NCBI RefSeq assembly: GCF_001311985.1 | Contig: NZ_BBCJ01000026.1 | Location: forward strand, 1-64,000 | From: Geotalea toluenoxydans JCM 15764 | GTDB lineage: Bacteria > Desulfobacterota > Desulfuromonadia > Geobacterales > Geobacteraceae | DNA length: 64,000 bases | Direction: 5' to 3' | Part shown: positions 1 to 10,761 of the stretch, piece after piece | How the letters are laid out: each line of letters starts with the position of its first letter | How positions within the stretch are numbered: the first letter of the stretch is position 1 | Position numbers and translations under genes: made by a program | The notes under the pieces: model-generated | Told to the model about the DNA's origin: nothing | What the model saw: the letters and a program-made list of their open reading frames with translations, nothing else | Databases searched by the model: none

Positions 1-186
1 TCCGACAGACTCCTAGAAAAATGCCTTCCTTTTCGTGCTGGAGAATTTTGTCCGGCAGGGCTTTATCCCTTGAATTTGTTTCGCGTCAGGTATAGAAAAA
101 GAGAACTATATCTGGAAATGAGCCGGTTTCCGCCTTGCGGCCTAAACGCAATGGAGCAGGGAATTCCTTCCGGCAATGGAGTAGCA

Positions 187-2159
187 ATGGGAAAAGCTTT
201 CAAGCCCTCCGGAAAAAAGCAGGAATCGGCCAATAAAGGTGTTTCTTCGTCAAGTGCCGACCTGGACCAGATCAACCTTTGGCATGAGCCGTTCGTTCAT
301 GTCATGCTCATTGTTGTCGCCGGCTTCGTTGTCTATTTCAACACTATCACCTCTCCCTTCCTGTTTGACGACATAACCTACCTCGTCACGAACCCGGCGA
401 TTAAGGAATTCAGCTTTTTCACCGACAGTGATCGGTTGTTCAGTCTGGGCATTCTTCCCGATGTTAAAAACAATTTTCTCCTGAGGCCGGTTTCCTATTT
501 TACCTACGCCTTGAACTACGCAGTCCATGGCCTCGATGTAAGGGGCTACCATCTCACCAATCTGATCATTCACATCGTCAACGGGCTACTGGTCTACCTG
601 ATGGTTTCATTAGCCTTACATACCCCGGCAATGCTGACAGATGACGAGAAGGAAAATTCTGCACAGGCTGTATCTCATACGTGGTTTCCGCTTTTCAGCG
701 CCTTGTTCTTTGTCTGCCATCCCCTGCAAACACAGGCCGTAACCTATATCATTCAAAGATTTACGTCACTTGTAGTCCTTTTTTATCTGGGATCTCTGGT
801 GCTGTATGCGAAAAGCAGGTTGGCCAGGACCGCGACATCTCAATGGGTGTGGTATGTTCTTGCGCTTCTCTCCGCAGTCATTGCAATGAATACCAAGGAA
901 AATGCCTTCACCCTCCCCTTGGCGATAATTCTCTTCGAACTGATGTTTTTCTCCGGCCACATGGGCAGAAGGCTTGTCCGCTTGATTCCTTTCCTGCTGA
1001 CAATGTTGATTATACCTGTCCGTCTCGCCCAACTGTCTTCCATGGCAAAACCTGTGGAGGCAGATGTCCTTGTCGACTCCATAAACCTGGTCAACTTCAG
1101 CGGGGTTTCTTCATGGCATTATCTGATAACCCAGTTCGGTGTCATCGCCACCTACCTGCGGCTGCTTGTTCTGCCCATCGGCCAGAATTTCGATTACGAC
1201 TACCATCTGCAGACACACTTCTTCAGCCTTGGGGTGATGCTTCCTCTCTTCCTGCTTCTTCTCATCATGGGCACAGGCGTCTATCTTTACTGTCGGTCAT
1301 GGGGTCCAGATCGTCCGCAAACTCCATTGTACAAGCTGGCTGCCTTCGGTATCTTCTGGTTTTTTCTTACCCTGTCAGTGGAATCAAGTATCGTTCCCAT
1401 AGATGACCTGATCTTCGAGCACCGGGTATACCTCCCCTCAGTAGGTTTTTTCCTCTCGGCATTGGCACTGGCAGCCATTATCTACCGCCGCCTGGCCAAT
1501 CGATTCATTTTTACAAGCACGATGGCGAATGGCTTACTTGCTGTCATTCTTATAAGCTTGTCAATCGCAGGTATTGTCAGAAATTCGGTCTGGCAGGATG
1601 AGGTGAGCTTTTGGGGGGATATCACCGACAAGAGCCCCAACAAGGCCAGGGCTCACTATGGATTAGGAGCCGCCCTGGTGCAGCAGGCAGCCCTTGAGAA
1701 CAAGATCGATTTCGGCACGTCCAGGAACGTCGGTCGGGAAAAAATGGAAGCAGGGATCAAGGAGTTACGCACGGCGATCAGGCTCCGGCCCGATTATATA
1801 TTGGCCCATGTCTGCCTAGGGAAAACCCTCTCCGATCTAAAGCAGTTCGATGAGGCAACCACCGAGCTGTTGACGGCAGCGCGATTAAATCCGAACAGTC
1901 CCCTGCCACATATCTTTCTCGGGGAATCATATGAAAACAGGGGGGAGTTTGCAAAAGCCAGAAATGAGTATACCACTGCTATAGCAGCTGATCCGTCTCA
2001 TCCGAGGCTCATTTGCGCCTGGGAAAGCTTCATGCCAAGGAAGGCAACCTGCCGGATGCCATTGCTGAACTGGAAAAATCATATCTTGCATACCCGGACG
2101 AGACGACGCAAAAGCAGATTAATGACCTGAAAGCCAAACTGATGCCGGCTGGAAAGTAA
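187..2159 (+). CDS. Polytopic membrane protein with C-terminal TPR repeats (TMTC/GT-C-like)
   Basis: The N-terminal two thirds is strongly hydrophobic with about ten membrane segments, beginning near residue 27. The first extracytoplasmic loop starts with FLFDDITY, an acidic pair placed as in GT-C fold glycosyltransferases. The last third holds TPR-type helical pairs (HYGLGAALVQQAA, AHVCLGKTL, PHIFLGESYENRG). I chose ATG 187 because GGAG at 178-181 lies just upstream; in-frame starts at 70 or 118 are possible. The original frame stops at 2130, but after about 2003 the next frame continues a perfect TPR (AHLRLGKLHAKEGNLPDA) and stops at 2159, so one base is probably missing. Substrate is unknown; protein O-glycosylation is only an analogy to TMTC proteins. 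Confidence 0.7.
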
Positions 2160-2279
2160 AACTCCCTCCCTCAATCTGCGCTTGTTCACAGTTGCCTTAT
2201 GGAAAGCTGCCTTTTTCGCCCGAGTCTTCATTTAACCATTGCCGACGGCGGGACAAGATGTTATTTTGAAACAGTTTCT

Positions 2280-2310
2280 GCACCACAGGGACCCCCTGTG
2301 GTTTTTTTTG
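2280..2310 (+). terminator. Rho-independent terminator after the TPR membrane protein
   Basis: CCACAGGG (2283-2290) pairs with CCCTGTGG (2294-2301) around a 3-base loop and is followed by eight T residues. It lies between the TPR protein and the ABC-F gene, so the two are probably separate transcripts. Confidence 0.75.
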
Positions 2311-2361
2311 CCGCCGCATCAAAGCGGTCAGTTCATGAATAAAAAGGGAGTTTTGTAACAG

Positions 2362-3999
2362 ATGATAACGGCGACAAATATCACACTGGGTTACGGCAAA
2401 CGCGTCCTTTTCAAGGATGTGAACATCAAGTTTACCCCGGGTAATTGCTATGGCCTGATCGGCGCAAACGGCGCCGGCAAATCCACCTTTCTCAAGATAC
2501 TTTCCGGTGAGATTTCCCCGGATAAGGGAGAGGTCAGCATCGGCCCCCGCGAGCGGATGGCAGTGCTGCGTCAGGATCAGTTCGCCTTCGATGAGGAAAC
2601 GGTGTTCAACACGGTCATCATGGGACATGGGCGGCTTTACAAGGTAATGGCCGAGCGGGAGGCTATCTATGCCAAACCTGATTTCAGTGAGGCTGACGGG
2701 GTTCGTTCGGCTGAACTGGAGGCGGAATTTGCCGAGATGAATGGCTATGAGGCCGAATCAGAAGCGGCGGTGCTGCTCAATGGTCTTGGCATTCCTGAAG
2801 AACTGCGACAGAGGCGGATGAAGGAGCTGGAGGGTGGGGACAAGGTGCGGGTGCTGCTGGCCCAGGCCCTGTTCGGCAACCCGGATGTGTTGCTGCTGGA
2901 CGAACCTACCAACAATCTGGATCTCAAGTCCATCACCTGGCTGGAGGACTTCCTTTCCCGCTTTGCCAACACGGTGATCGTCGTTTCCCACGACCGCCAC
3001 TTCCTGAACCAGGTCTGTACTCACACTGCCGATATCGACTTCAGCCGCATCCAGGTATATGTGGGCAATTACGATTTCTGGTACCACGCCAGCCAGCTCA
3101 ATCTGAAGCAGAAGCAGAACGAGAACCGCAAGGTCTCGGAGAAGGCCGAAGAATTGAAGGCATTCATCCAGCGCTTTTCTTCCAATGCCTCCAAGGCAAA
3201 GCAGGCCACCTCCAGAAAGAAACTCCTGGACAAGCTGACCCTGGAGGATATGCCGGTTTCAAGCCGAAAGTATCCCCACATCATGTTCAAGCCCGAGCGC
3301 CCGTGCGGTGACATCATTCTTGAGGTCAAGGGGCTGACCAAGGTGGTGGACGGGGTGAAGGTGCTGGACGACTTTGACCTGATCGTGCGCAAAGGGGACA
3401 AGATTGCCTTTGTCGGCGGCAATGGCCTGGCCCGCACCACGCTGTTCCAGATCCTGGCCGGTGAAATGGAACCGGACAGCGGCTCTTTCCGCTGGGGGGT
3501 GACGATCAGTCATGCCTATTTCCCCAAGGAGCACAGCGCCTATTTCGACAACGACCTCACCCTCATCCAATGGCTCGGTCAGTATTCACCCCCTACCGAG
3601 GGGGAGACCTTTGCCCGGGGCTTTTTGGGCAGGATGCTCTTCTCCGGTGATGAAGCGACCAAAAAGACCAGTGTCCTTTCCGGAGGCGAAAAGGTCCGCT
3701 GCATGCTGGCCCGCATGATGCTGACCGGGGCCAACGTCCTGATTCTGGACGAACCGACCAACCACCTGGACCTGGAATCGATTACCGCCCTCAACGACGG
3801 TCTCATTGCCTATGGCGACGTCATACTTTTTGCCTCCCACGACCATGAGTTCGTCTCTACCGTGGCTAACCGCATTATAGAGCTTACTCCCGGCGGTGTC
3901 ATCGATCGTGTCATGGGTTTTGACGACTATCTTGAGAGCGCAGAGGTGGCGGCGGAGCGGGACGGGCTTTATCACGGCCATGCCGACCTTACCCTGTGA
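2362..3999 (+). CDS. ABC-F family ATPase (YkpA/YbiT type)
   Basis: 545 residues with two ABC nucleotide-binding domains and no membrane segment, the ABC-F layout; such proteins act on ribosomes in translation or antibiotic protection. Domain 1 has Walker A GANGAGKST (about residues 34-42), a weak signature (LEGGDKVRVLLAQ), Walker B LLLDEPTNNLDL and switch His SHDRH. A charged linker of about 80 residues follows. Domain 2 has LSGGEKVRCMLARMML and LILDEPTNHLDLESI with SHDHEF, but its Walker A is GGNGLARTTL, with Arg at the usual Lys position. As I recall, the YkpA/YbiT subgroup has a degenerate second P-loop. GGGAG precedes ATG 2362. The gene is intact. Confidence 0.9.
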   Translation: MITATNITLGYGKRVLFKDVNIKFTPGNCYGLIGANGAGKSTFLKILSGEISPDKGEVSIGPRERMAVLRQDQFAFDEETVFNTVIMGHGRLYKVMAEREAIYAKPDFSEADGVRSAELEAEFAEMNGYEAESEAAVLLNGLGIPEELRQRRMKELEGGDKVRVLLAQALFGNPDVLLLDEPTNNLDLKSITWLEDFLSRFANTVIVVSHDRHFLNQVCTHTADIDFSRIQVYVGNYDFWYHASQLNLKQKQNENRKVSEKAEELKAFIQRFSSNASKAKQATSRKKLLDKLTLEDMPVSSRKYPHIMFKPERPCGDIILEVKGLTKVVDGVKVLDDFDLIVRKGDKIAFVGGNGLARTTLFQILAGEMEPDSGSFRWGVTISHAYFPKEHSAYFDNDLTLIQWLGQYSPPTEGETFARGFLGRMLFSGDEATKKTSVLSGGEKVRCMLARMMLTGANVLILDEPTNHLDLESITALNDGLIAYGDVILFASHDHEFVSTVANRIIELTPGGVIDRVMGFDDYLESAEVAAERDGLYHGHADLTL

Positions 4000-4025
4000 G
4001 CAATGAAGAACGAAAGGAAAGAACA

Positions 4026-4475
4026 ATGAATGAGCTGGATCAGGCGCTGGAAGCATTGCGCCAGAACATGGATGACCCCAAAAGCCAATCGAAATTTTAT
4101 GATCTCTTCCTCAACGCCAGCTTTCATATCCCGACCTTGCAGGAGAAAATGGAAGGCGCCGATGAGGGGGGTGCCGAAGGGCAGGCACTGCCGCTGGTGA
4201 TGGAGTCTGAGGGTAATGACTATCTCATGCTCTTCGACAGCAAAGAGAGGCTACTTGCCTGGACCGGGGAGGACGTGGCCAGCGTCGAGGTGCCGGGGCA
4301 TGTGCTGGCAGCCACTTCCCAGCCACCCCTGCACTGGGCACTGAACGTCGGCACCGAATTCTCCAAGCAGTTTCTACCCGATGAAATCGCCTGGCTGCGG
4401 GAGGTGGTTGAGCGATGCAATGCCGCAGCTGCCGGGGAAGCAGAAGGCCAGGGGATAGAAAATCCTGACACTTGA
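4026..4475 (+). CDS. SseB-like N-terminal domain protein
   Basis: 149 residues starting MNELDQALEAL, acidic, without signal peptide or membrane segment. The layout (short N-terminal helix, a strand-rich middle with LMLFDSKERLLAW, and a C-terminal helix with PDEIAWLREVVER) resembles the SseB N-terminal domain, whose biochemical role is poorly defined. Start 4026 is preferred because AGGAAAG lies just upstream; a GTG at 3996 overlapping the ABC-F stop is less likely. It sits 26 bases after the ABC-F gene and is probably co-transcribed with it, ending at a hairpin terminator. The family assignment is moderate. Confidence 0.6.
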   Translation: MNELDQALEALRQNMDDPKSQSKFYDLFLNASFHIPTLQEKMEGADEGGAEGQALPLVMESEGNDYLMLFDSKERLLAWTGEDVASVEVPGHVLAATSQPPLHWALNVGTEFSKQFLPDEIAWLREVVERCNAAAAGEAEGQGIENPDT

Positions 4476-4503
4476 TCTCCGGCTGTTCCCTTTGTTAAAT
4501 GTT

Positions 4504-4536
4504 AAAAAGCCCCGGCTACTGCCGAGGCTTTTTTGT
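4504..4536 (+). terminator. Rho-independent terminator
   Basis: AAAAAGCC and CGGC pair with GCCG and GGCTTTTTT around a TACT loop, giving a stem with A-rich 5' and T-rich 3' flanks. It can serve the SseB-like gene on + and possibly pilT, which ends at 4561 on -. Confidence 0.75.
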
Positions 4537-4560
4537 GGCCATTTCTGGTCAGCCAAATAA

Positions 4561-5629
4561 CTATTGCTGTGGTCGGTCGGGCAGGTACTGTTCGAACTGT
4601 TTCTTATCGGCGGAGCACCGATAGGCCTCTTCGGGGGAGACCTTCTTCGTCTTCAGCAGGTCGAGGATGTGCTGGTCCATGAGCTGCATGCCGTCTTTCT
4701 TCGCCGTTTGCATGATGGAAGGTATCTGGAAGGTTTTTCCTTCGCGGATCAGGTTGCCGATGGCCGGCGTTCCCATCATGATTTCCAGGGCGGCCGATCT
4801 ACCCTTGCCGTCGGCATTGCGCAGGAGCTGCTGGCTGATAACCCCCTTGAGCGACTCTGACAACATGGCCCGTACCTGCTCCTGGGCGTCCTTGGGAAAG
4901 ACGTCGATGATCCGGTCAACGGTCTTGGCCGCGGAACTGGTGTGGAGGGTACCGAAGACCAGGTGACCGGTCTCGGCGGCGCTCATGGCCAGGCTGATGG
5001 TTTCAAGGTCGCGCATCTCACCCACCAGGATCACATCCGGGTCTTCGCGCAGGGCGGCGCGCAGGGCGGCGGCAAAACTTTCCGAGTGTTCGCCGATCTG
5101 CCGCTGGTTGAACAGGGACAATTTGTTCTCGTGAATGAATTCCAGCGGGTCTTCCAGGGTAAGGATATGCTCGCGCCGGGTGGAGTTTATCAGGTCGATC
5201 ATGGCTGCCAGGGTGGTGGATTTCCCGGAGCCGGTGGGACCGGTGACGAGAACCAGCCCCTTTTTCAAAGCGGTCAGCTTCCGCACCCTTCGGGAAGATT
5301 CAACTGGTCTGCCGTCAGAATTTTGCTGGGGATGATGCGGAAGACGGCGGCTATGCCCCGATGCTGCATGAGCATGTTACCGCGGAAGCGGGCTATGCCG
5401 GGTACCGAATAGGCGAAGTCAGATCCTTACGCTTTTCGAAATCGGCAATCTGGGTCTCGGAGAGGATCTCATAGAGGATGGACCTAAGATCTTCATGCCC
5501 GAGGCTTTTGAAGTTGAGACGCTCCATTTCACCATTGAGGCGGAAAATGGGGGGGGAGCCGGTGGACAAATGAAGGTCTGATGCCCCCTGCTCGTTCATC
5601 ATCTTGAAAAGTGCGTCAATACGTGCCAT
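4561..5629 (-). CDS. pilT: Type IV pilus retraction ATPase PilT
   Basis: Hexameric cytoplasmic ATPase that depolymerises type IV pili. The N-terminal PAS-like part begins MARIDALFKMMNEQGASDLH. The motor domain shows Walker A GPTGSGKST, an Asp box (LEDPLEFIH), Walker B DVILVGEMRD and a His box (GHLVFGTLHT), followed by the typical C-terminal LIREGKTFQIPSIMQT. Two one-base losses break it: near 5425 (GATCTGGACTTC would restore FAYSVPGIARFRGN) and near 5285 (GGGG expected before TGCGG). With both bases restored the protein is about 356 residues, normal for PilT. It lies 20 bases downstream of the PilB/GspE-like gene and probably shares its transcript. Confidence 0.9.
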
Positions 5630-5648
5630 AGGTCATGCTCCATCCATC

Positions 5649-7299
5649 TTAATATATTATCGAGACCGCATATTCCTCAGGGGAAATCTCGCCGGCAACC
5701 AGCAATTCAAGAGCTTCTTCACCGATGCCCCGATAGCCTCTGCCGCTCAGGTGCTTGACAATCTCAGCGCTATCCCGGGCGTTCAAAAGCTTCGAGCATC
5801 GAACTGTCAAAGGCAATCAGCCCCATCAGATATTTCCGTCCGGCGTAGCGGTATGTTCGCAGGCCGGGCAACCTTTGGCCTATAGCAGTCGGCAATGGGT
5901 ACTTCGATGCGCAAAGCGGCAGTTTCCTCACGCGAGGGAGCGTAACTTTCCTTGCAATGGGGACAAAGTGTGACGAGTCCTTTGAGGGATATGACACCTT
6001 TGAGAAAGGTGGGAATAAAGTAATTCTTCTGCCAGTAATGGATGAGGTTTTTGAAGGTGACCGGGACATCGCCGAAGGAAACACCGGCCATGACCAGTTT
6101 GCCGTGCATGGCTGCCTTGCCGGCGGCAATGAAAGCATAGGCGTCAGTGGCATCTTCGATGACGATGATATCGGGGTCATGGTCGAAGGTGGCCATGATT
6201 ACGGCGCTTAGTTCGTTAATGTTTCTCGATACAGGGATGCGGGGAAACTTTTTCCTTCCCCTGCCCACGTTGTTGCCGAGGATAAGTACTGTTTGCCCTT
6301 GGGTATTCCTTTCATCAAGGTAAAGGTCCATCAGGCGGCACCTTTCATCTGCATCCCGCATGGAGAAAAGAAGCAGGCCCTTGTCAATGGCGGCGAGATT
6401 GCGGTATTCGGCTTCCTTTTCACTACTGAGGCCAATTTCGGACAGGGTGCTGGGGAAGGTGGATGAGAGATGGAGCTTGATGGTTACATAATCTCCTCCC
6501 TCGCCCCTGAGCATGCACACTTGGTAGTGGAGGGTCCTTCCCTTGAGACGGAAGGCGAGCACTCCCCTGGCGGAGGTCTCGTGAAGACCGTTCATCTTTG
6601 CCATCCGACGTATATGAAGAATCAGTTCAGGGTAGTAACCAGGCTCGAATGCTCCTAATTCCTTGGTCACGCCTGCCGCCCGCCCGGTGACGAGGACGGA
6701 ATCTCCTACCGGCTGCAGCGAAACTGACGATAGTCTGTTCTTGACGATGGACAGCAGCAGGTAGTCGAGCAGCTTTGCCCCACTCAGATCAGCATTGATA
6801 TTGTCGATGATTTGGGGGGGGAAAAGACTGGAAGAAAAACCAAATGAGGCCGGGACGATTTCAGCGCCATAAAACAGCTCCTGCATTTCCCTGATTTCCC
6901 TGATCAGGCCAACGGAGACAGTGACCAGACAACCGGTTGTGCTCTCCACGGCCTGATGGCGTCCTGGTTCAACGGATCGGCAATGGCAATGCTCAGATCG
7001 TCGCCACTCAGGAAGAGCGGCATCAGGTTGTAGCGGCGGGCAAGTTCGGCCGGTACGCACTCAACCGCTTCCCGACCAATGTTTTCCTTCTTCAGTCGCA
7101 CGTAAGGGATGTTCAGCTGATTGGACAGTGCCCAGTCGATGTCTTCCTGAGTGACGATGCCGAGCTTTATCAGCGCCTCGCCGATGCGGATGCCGGAGGT
7201 TTGCTGTTCTTCAAGAGCCGCCTGCAACTCCTGTTCGGTGATGATCTGGGAGTGAAGCAGGATAGATCCCAGCGAACCCTCTTTGACAAGTTTATCCAT
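5649..7299 (-). CDS. PilB/GspE-family protein with degenerate ATPase site
   Basis: Residues 1-110 match the GspE/PilB N-terminal domain (SLGSILLHSQIITEQELQ, ARRYNLMPLF). The C-terminal part keeps the family's zinc motif, CPHCKE and then CPACEHTGYAGR once the frame is restored, and ends ISPEEYAVSIIY. In between, the P-loop region reads LILGNNVGRGRKKFP, without GxxGxGK(S/T). The Walker B region is DPDIIVIEDATD instead of the usual IGE(I/M)RD, and the His box is altered (GKLVMAGVSFGD). It is therefore probably unable to hydrolyse ATP normally. Frame breaks near 6930, 5870 and 5845 each look like loss of one G; another near 5795 is of different phase. It lies upstream of pilT, so a role in pilus or secretion assembly is inferred. 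Confidence 0.7.
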
Positions 7300-7486
7300 A
7301 CACTACCTCCCTGGTCACAATGCTTATCGACATTGGCAGCAGATTTATTAGGAATGAAATGCAGACCCTTTACTTTCTTCCTTCGCCTGTGTTAGCCTCT
7401 CCGGTCTGCAGGAAGAAAGCTTCCTGTCAAAAATCAGGCTCCGTGGTACGCGAAGCTGTTGCGACCATGGGACCACAGGAGATAAC

Positions 7487-8493
7487 ATGCAAAAAAAGCA
7501 CTCGCCCTTCTTTCCGGCGGCCTTGATTCCACACTGGCCGTCAAGGTCATGCTCGAGCAGGGCATAGCCGTGGAAGCCCTCAATTTTACTTCCCCTTTCT
7601 GCACCTGTACCGGTAAGAATGCCGGCTGCAAATCAGAGGCCGTTCGGGTTGCCGAGGAGTTCGGCATTCCCATCAAGGTAATGCACAAGGGGCTTGATTA
7701 CCTGGAGATCGTCGGCAACCCCAGGCACGGTTACGGCAAGGGCATGAATCCCTGCATCGATTGTCGCATTTTCCTTCTCACCAAGGCCAGGGAATACATG
7801 AAGGAAAGCGGAGCCCATTTCGTCATTACCGGCGAGGTGCTGGGGCAGCGTCCAATGAGTCAGCGCCGCGACACTCTTCGTGTGATAGAAAGGGAGAGCG
7901 GCCTCGAAGGACTTCTGCTTCGACCCCTGTCAGCAAAACACTTTGATCCGACCATTCCGGAAAAGGAAGGCTGGGTGGACAGGGACCGGCTTCTGGCGAT
8001 CCAGGGCCGTTCGCGAAAGGAGCAGATGCAGCTGGCTGAGGAGCTGGATGTGAAAAACTATCCCTGCCCGGCCGGTGGCTGTCTGCTCACGGAAGTTTCC
8101 TTTGTTCCCAAGGTTAAGGATGTCTTCGATCATTCCGATTCCCTAAACCTGAGAGATTTCCGATTGATCAAACTTGGGCGGCATTTCCGCATTGGCGACA
8201 GGACCAAAGTTATTGTCGGTCGTGACGAGGCGGAAAACAATCTGCTCGAATCGGCCGTGCAGGCGGGGGAGGCAACACTGCGTTGGGAAGAGGGGAGCAG
8301 CCCGTTAACCGTGGTCATGGGCAAGCAGGATGAAGCGCTGCTTGAAAAAGCGGCCAAGATCCTTCTGCGTTACACCAAGGCGGAACCGGACACGGAATGT
8401 ATCATAAAAGCGATCGTTGACGGAAGTGAAAAGCAGCTGAAGGTAAAGAAGGACTTCTCCGAAGCGATTGTCGAAGGATTAAGGATCGGCTAG
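7487..8493 (+). CDS. PP-loop tRNA thiolation-type protein (MnmA/ThiI-like)
   Basis: The N-terminal PP-loop ATP-pyrophosphatase motif SGGLDST appears once a lost A in the A-run at 7491-7497 is restored (A8 to A7). ATG 7487 with AGGAG at 7478 is the clear start. The domain contains several Cys pairs: CTCTGKNAGC (around residue 45), CIDC (around 90) and CPAGGC (around 190), plausible for persulfide transfer or a cluster. The C-terminal 100 residues (FRLIKLGRHFRIG, TKVIVGRDEAEN) resemble the NFACT-R/DUF814 domain. Relatives are annotated as tRNA 2-thiouridylase-like proteins; the exact tRNA target is unknown. Restored length is about 335 residues. Confidence 0.7.
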
Positions 8494-8519
8494 TCCTGCC
8501 CTTGTGTTTTTGTTTACCA

Positions 8520-9489
8520 TCATTTCTGTTCCGCCTGGCTGTCTGCTTCAGGCTGAGCTTGTTCTTCGGTAGCCGGCGGAATATTCTGCCGGCTATCTTC
8601 TTCCATGTTCATGTTCGGCTGAGCTCCGTTGACGGCACCCTCCCCGTCAGTCGTGGGTTCGACCGTACTCTCCTCTTCATTTTTAGCGCTGCTGATGTTG
8701 GGCAGCAGCACCTCTTCCTTCTTTATACTCTCATCAACCTTTTTCTGCAGTCGGCCGATATTGGGCGATTCTGCCAGAGCCTGCCGGTATTCAGCTTGTG
8801 ACAGTACTCCTTTGTTCAGCAACAGACGCAGGATCATGTTGGAACGTTTCAGCACCTTGCCCATGTTCCGGTAAGGGTTGTAAGCCACCCGTGGTCCGGG
8901 CAGCATTGCCGCGAATATGGCACATTCACGTGGTGTCAAGCTGACGCTGGCTTGCCGAAGTAATAGTGTGCACCATGACCAATGCCATAGACCATCGGTC
9001 CAAGTTCGACCAGGTTCAGATAAAGCTCGATGATTCTTCCCTTGGTCAACTCCTGCTCCATGCGCCTGGCGAGCACCACTTCCTTGACTTTTCTGGAAAT
9101 GGTTTTCTCCCGGGAGAGGAACAGATTTTTAGCCACCTGCTGGGTTATGGTGGAGGCACCCCTGGCGAAAGTCTTTTTCTCCAGGTCATATTTGATGGCA
9201 TTCTTGATCGCCTTGACGTCAATACCTTCGTGCTTGTAAAAATTGGCATCTTCAGCCAAAATCACCGCCCACTTCATTTCCGGCGGAATGCCGCGCCGGA
9301 GGTCCAGTACCTGTTCTTCGGACCCACGACAAAAGGGTGATAGTTGCCGTGCCAGTCCCTGACCTGGATGGTCATGCTCGCCCTGCGCTTCTGCAGATCG
9401 GAAACGGAAGGCAGAAGCATCAGGGATACGCCGATATAGGCGGCGTAAAGAATGGCCAGTCCTGCCAGGATCACAAATATTTTTTTCAT
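8520..9489 (-). CDS. mtgA: Monofunctional peptidoglycan transglycosylase
   Basis: GT51 glycosyltransferase that polymerises lipid II at the membrane. One N-terminal membrane anchor (residues 3-25) is followed by the conserved motifs EDANFYKHEGID (catalytic Glu), RGASTITQQVAKNLFLS, RKVKEVVLARRME and KGRIIELYLNLVELG. No transpeptidase domain follows, so it is monofunctional. Breaks near 9319 and 8945 are each consistent with loss of one C from CCC. After the GT51 domain comes an unusual tail of about 100 residues rich in Glu, Gln, Pro and Asn, ending QAEADSQAEQK-like sequence. The start codon overlaps the pdxA stop (ATGA), suggesting translational coupling. Confidence 0.85.
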
Positions 9490-10501
9490 GCTTTTCTCGT
9501 CTGCCTGACAACTGCCATTTCTGCAGCCATTTTTATTGCGGCAACCATACTCTCTTCCGAGGCAATCCCTTTACCGGCGAGATTGTAGGCCGTGCCGTGA
9601 TCGACCGAGGTCCGGATGATAGGGAGCCCGAGGGTCACATTGACACCGTCATCGAAGTGGAGCAGCTTCAGCGGAATCAGCCCCTGGTCGTGATACATGC
9701 AGATGACGGCGTCATAATCGCCTTTCACGGCCAGATGGAAGAGGGTATCTGCCGACAGGGGCCCTGTTGCGTCGATGCCTTCTGACCTGGCTGCCTCCAC
9801 TGCAGGCTGTATGATGTCTCGGTCTTCATTGCCGAACATGCCACCTTCACCGCAATGGGGGTTGAGGGCCAGCACGGCCAGACGGGGCCGCGGGGTAAAG
9901 TAACGTGCCAGGTCCCCATTTGTGGTGCGGATGGTGGCGAGGACCTTGTCGAAAGTTACCAAGCGCGGCACATCAGCCAAGGCTTCATGGATGGTTACCA
10001 AAGTTACCCTCAAGCGGCTGCCTGCCAGCATCATGACGAAATCGTCGGTTCCGGTCAATTCCGCCAGCAGTTCCGTGTGGCCAGGGTAGTGATGCCCGGC
10101 GGCGTTCATGGCTTCCTTGTTGATGGGCGCGGTTGCATGGCGTCCACCTCGCTATCAAGGCAGAGCCTGGCGGCTTCGGTGATATAGCGGAAAACAGCGT
10201 CGCCCCCGGCTGCTGTTGGTTTGCCGTACTCCATATCTTGTGGGGCAAGATCCGAGAGTGGCTTCAGGTATAGCTCGCCCGCTGCCGGATCGCGATCCGG
10301 CATCTCTTCGATGGTTGTAATTCTAAGATCCGCTGCCAGTAGATCAATGGCTCGTTGAAGCACAGACCGGTCGCCAATGATCACCGGCCTGCAGCTGGCG
10401 AGTATCTCCGGTCTGGCCATGGACTTGACAATGATCTCCGGTCCAATGCCGGCCGGATCTCCCATGGTAATGGCTATAGCTGGTTTGGCATCAATCCCCA
10501 T
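9486..10501 (-). CDS. pdxA: 4-hydroxythreonine-4-phosphate dehydrogenase
   Basis: NAD-dependent step of pyridoxal phosphate synthesis in the DXP-dependent route. The N-terminus AIAITMGDPAGIGPEI is the family hallmark. The C-terminal part has the metal and substrate motifs HHYPGHTELLAELT, ALNPHCGEGGMFG, CMYHDQGLIPLKLLHF and RTSVDHGTAYNLAGKG. The frame breaks near 10128, where ATGGCAACC is expected (TAPINKEA follows), so one G is probably missing. Restored length of about 338 residues is normal. It overlaps mtgA by four bases; the pairing of vitamin B6 and cell wall genes has no obvious functional meaning here. Confidence 0.9.
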
Positions 10502-10761
10502 CGATATCTCCTGTCAAAGGCATTCATCAAGGCCATATGCTTGTACAGGGACATAAATAGTACATCCCCCCGCCAAAGTCACTAGCTTATTTATCACCAA
10601 TGGCGGAATTTGGAAGACGCCCTTCAATGCCAATGCTCGTTTTATCGGAACGAACGAAACGAATTGGTCTGCGAGCGCAAAGACAATGTTTGAGTGACTG
10701 TTGAACTTATAACTTCTTTCCTATGCAGGTTTAGGGAATCGGCAGATGAAGTGAGGATGGC

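Noticed and set aside
2003-2159. Programmed ribosomal frameshifting as explanation for the split genes
   Set aside because: There are no slippery heptamers with downstream structure at the sites; breaks fall at many unrelated short runs in housekeeping genes, so an error process is simpler.
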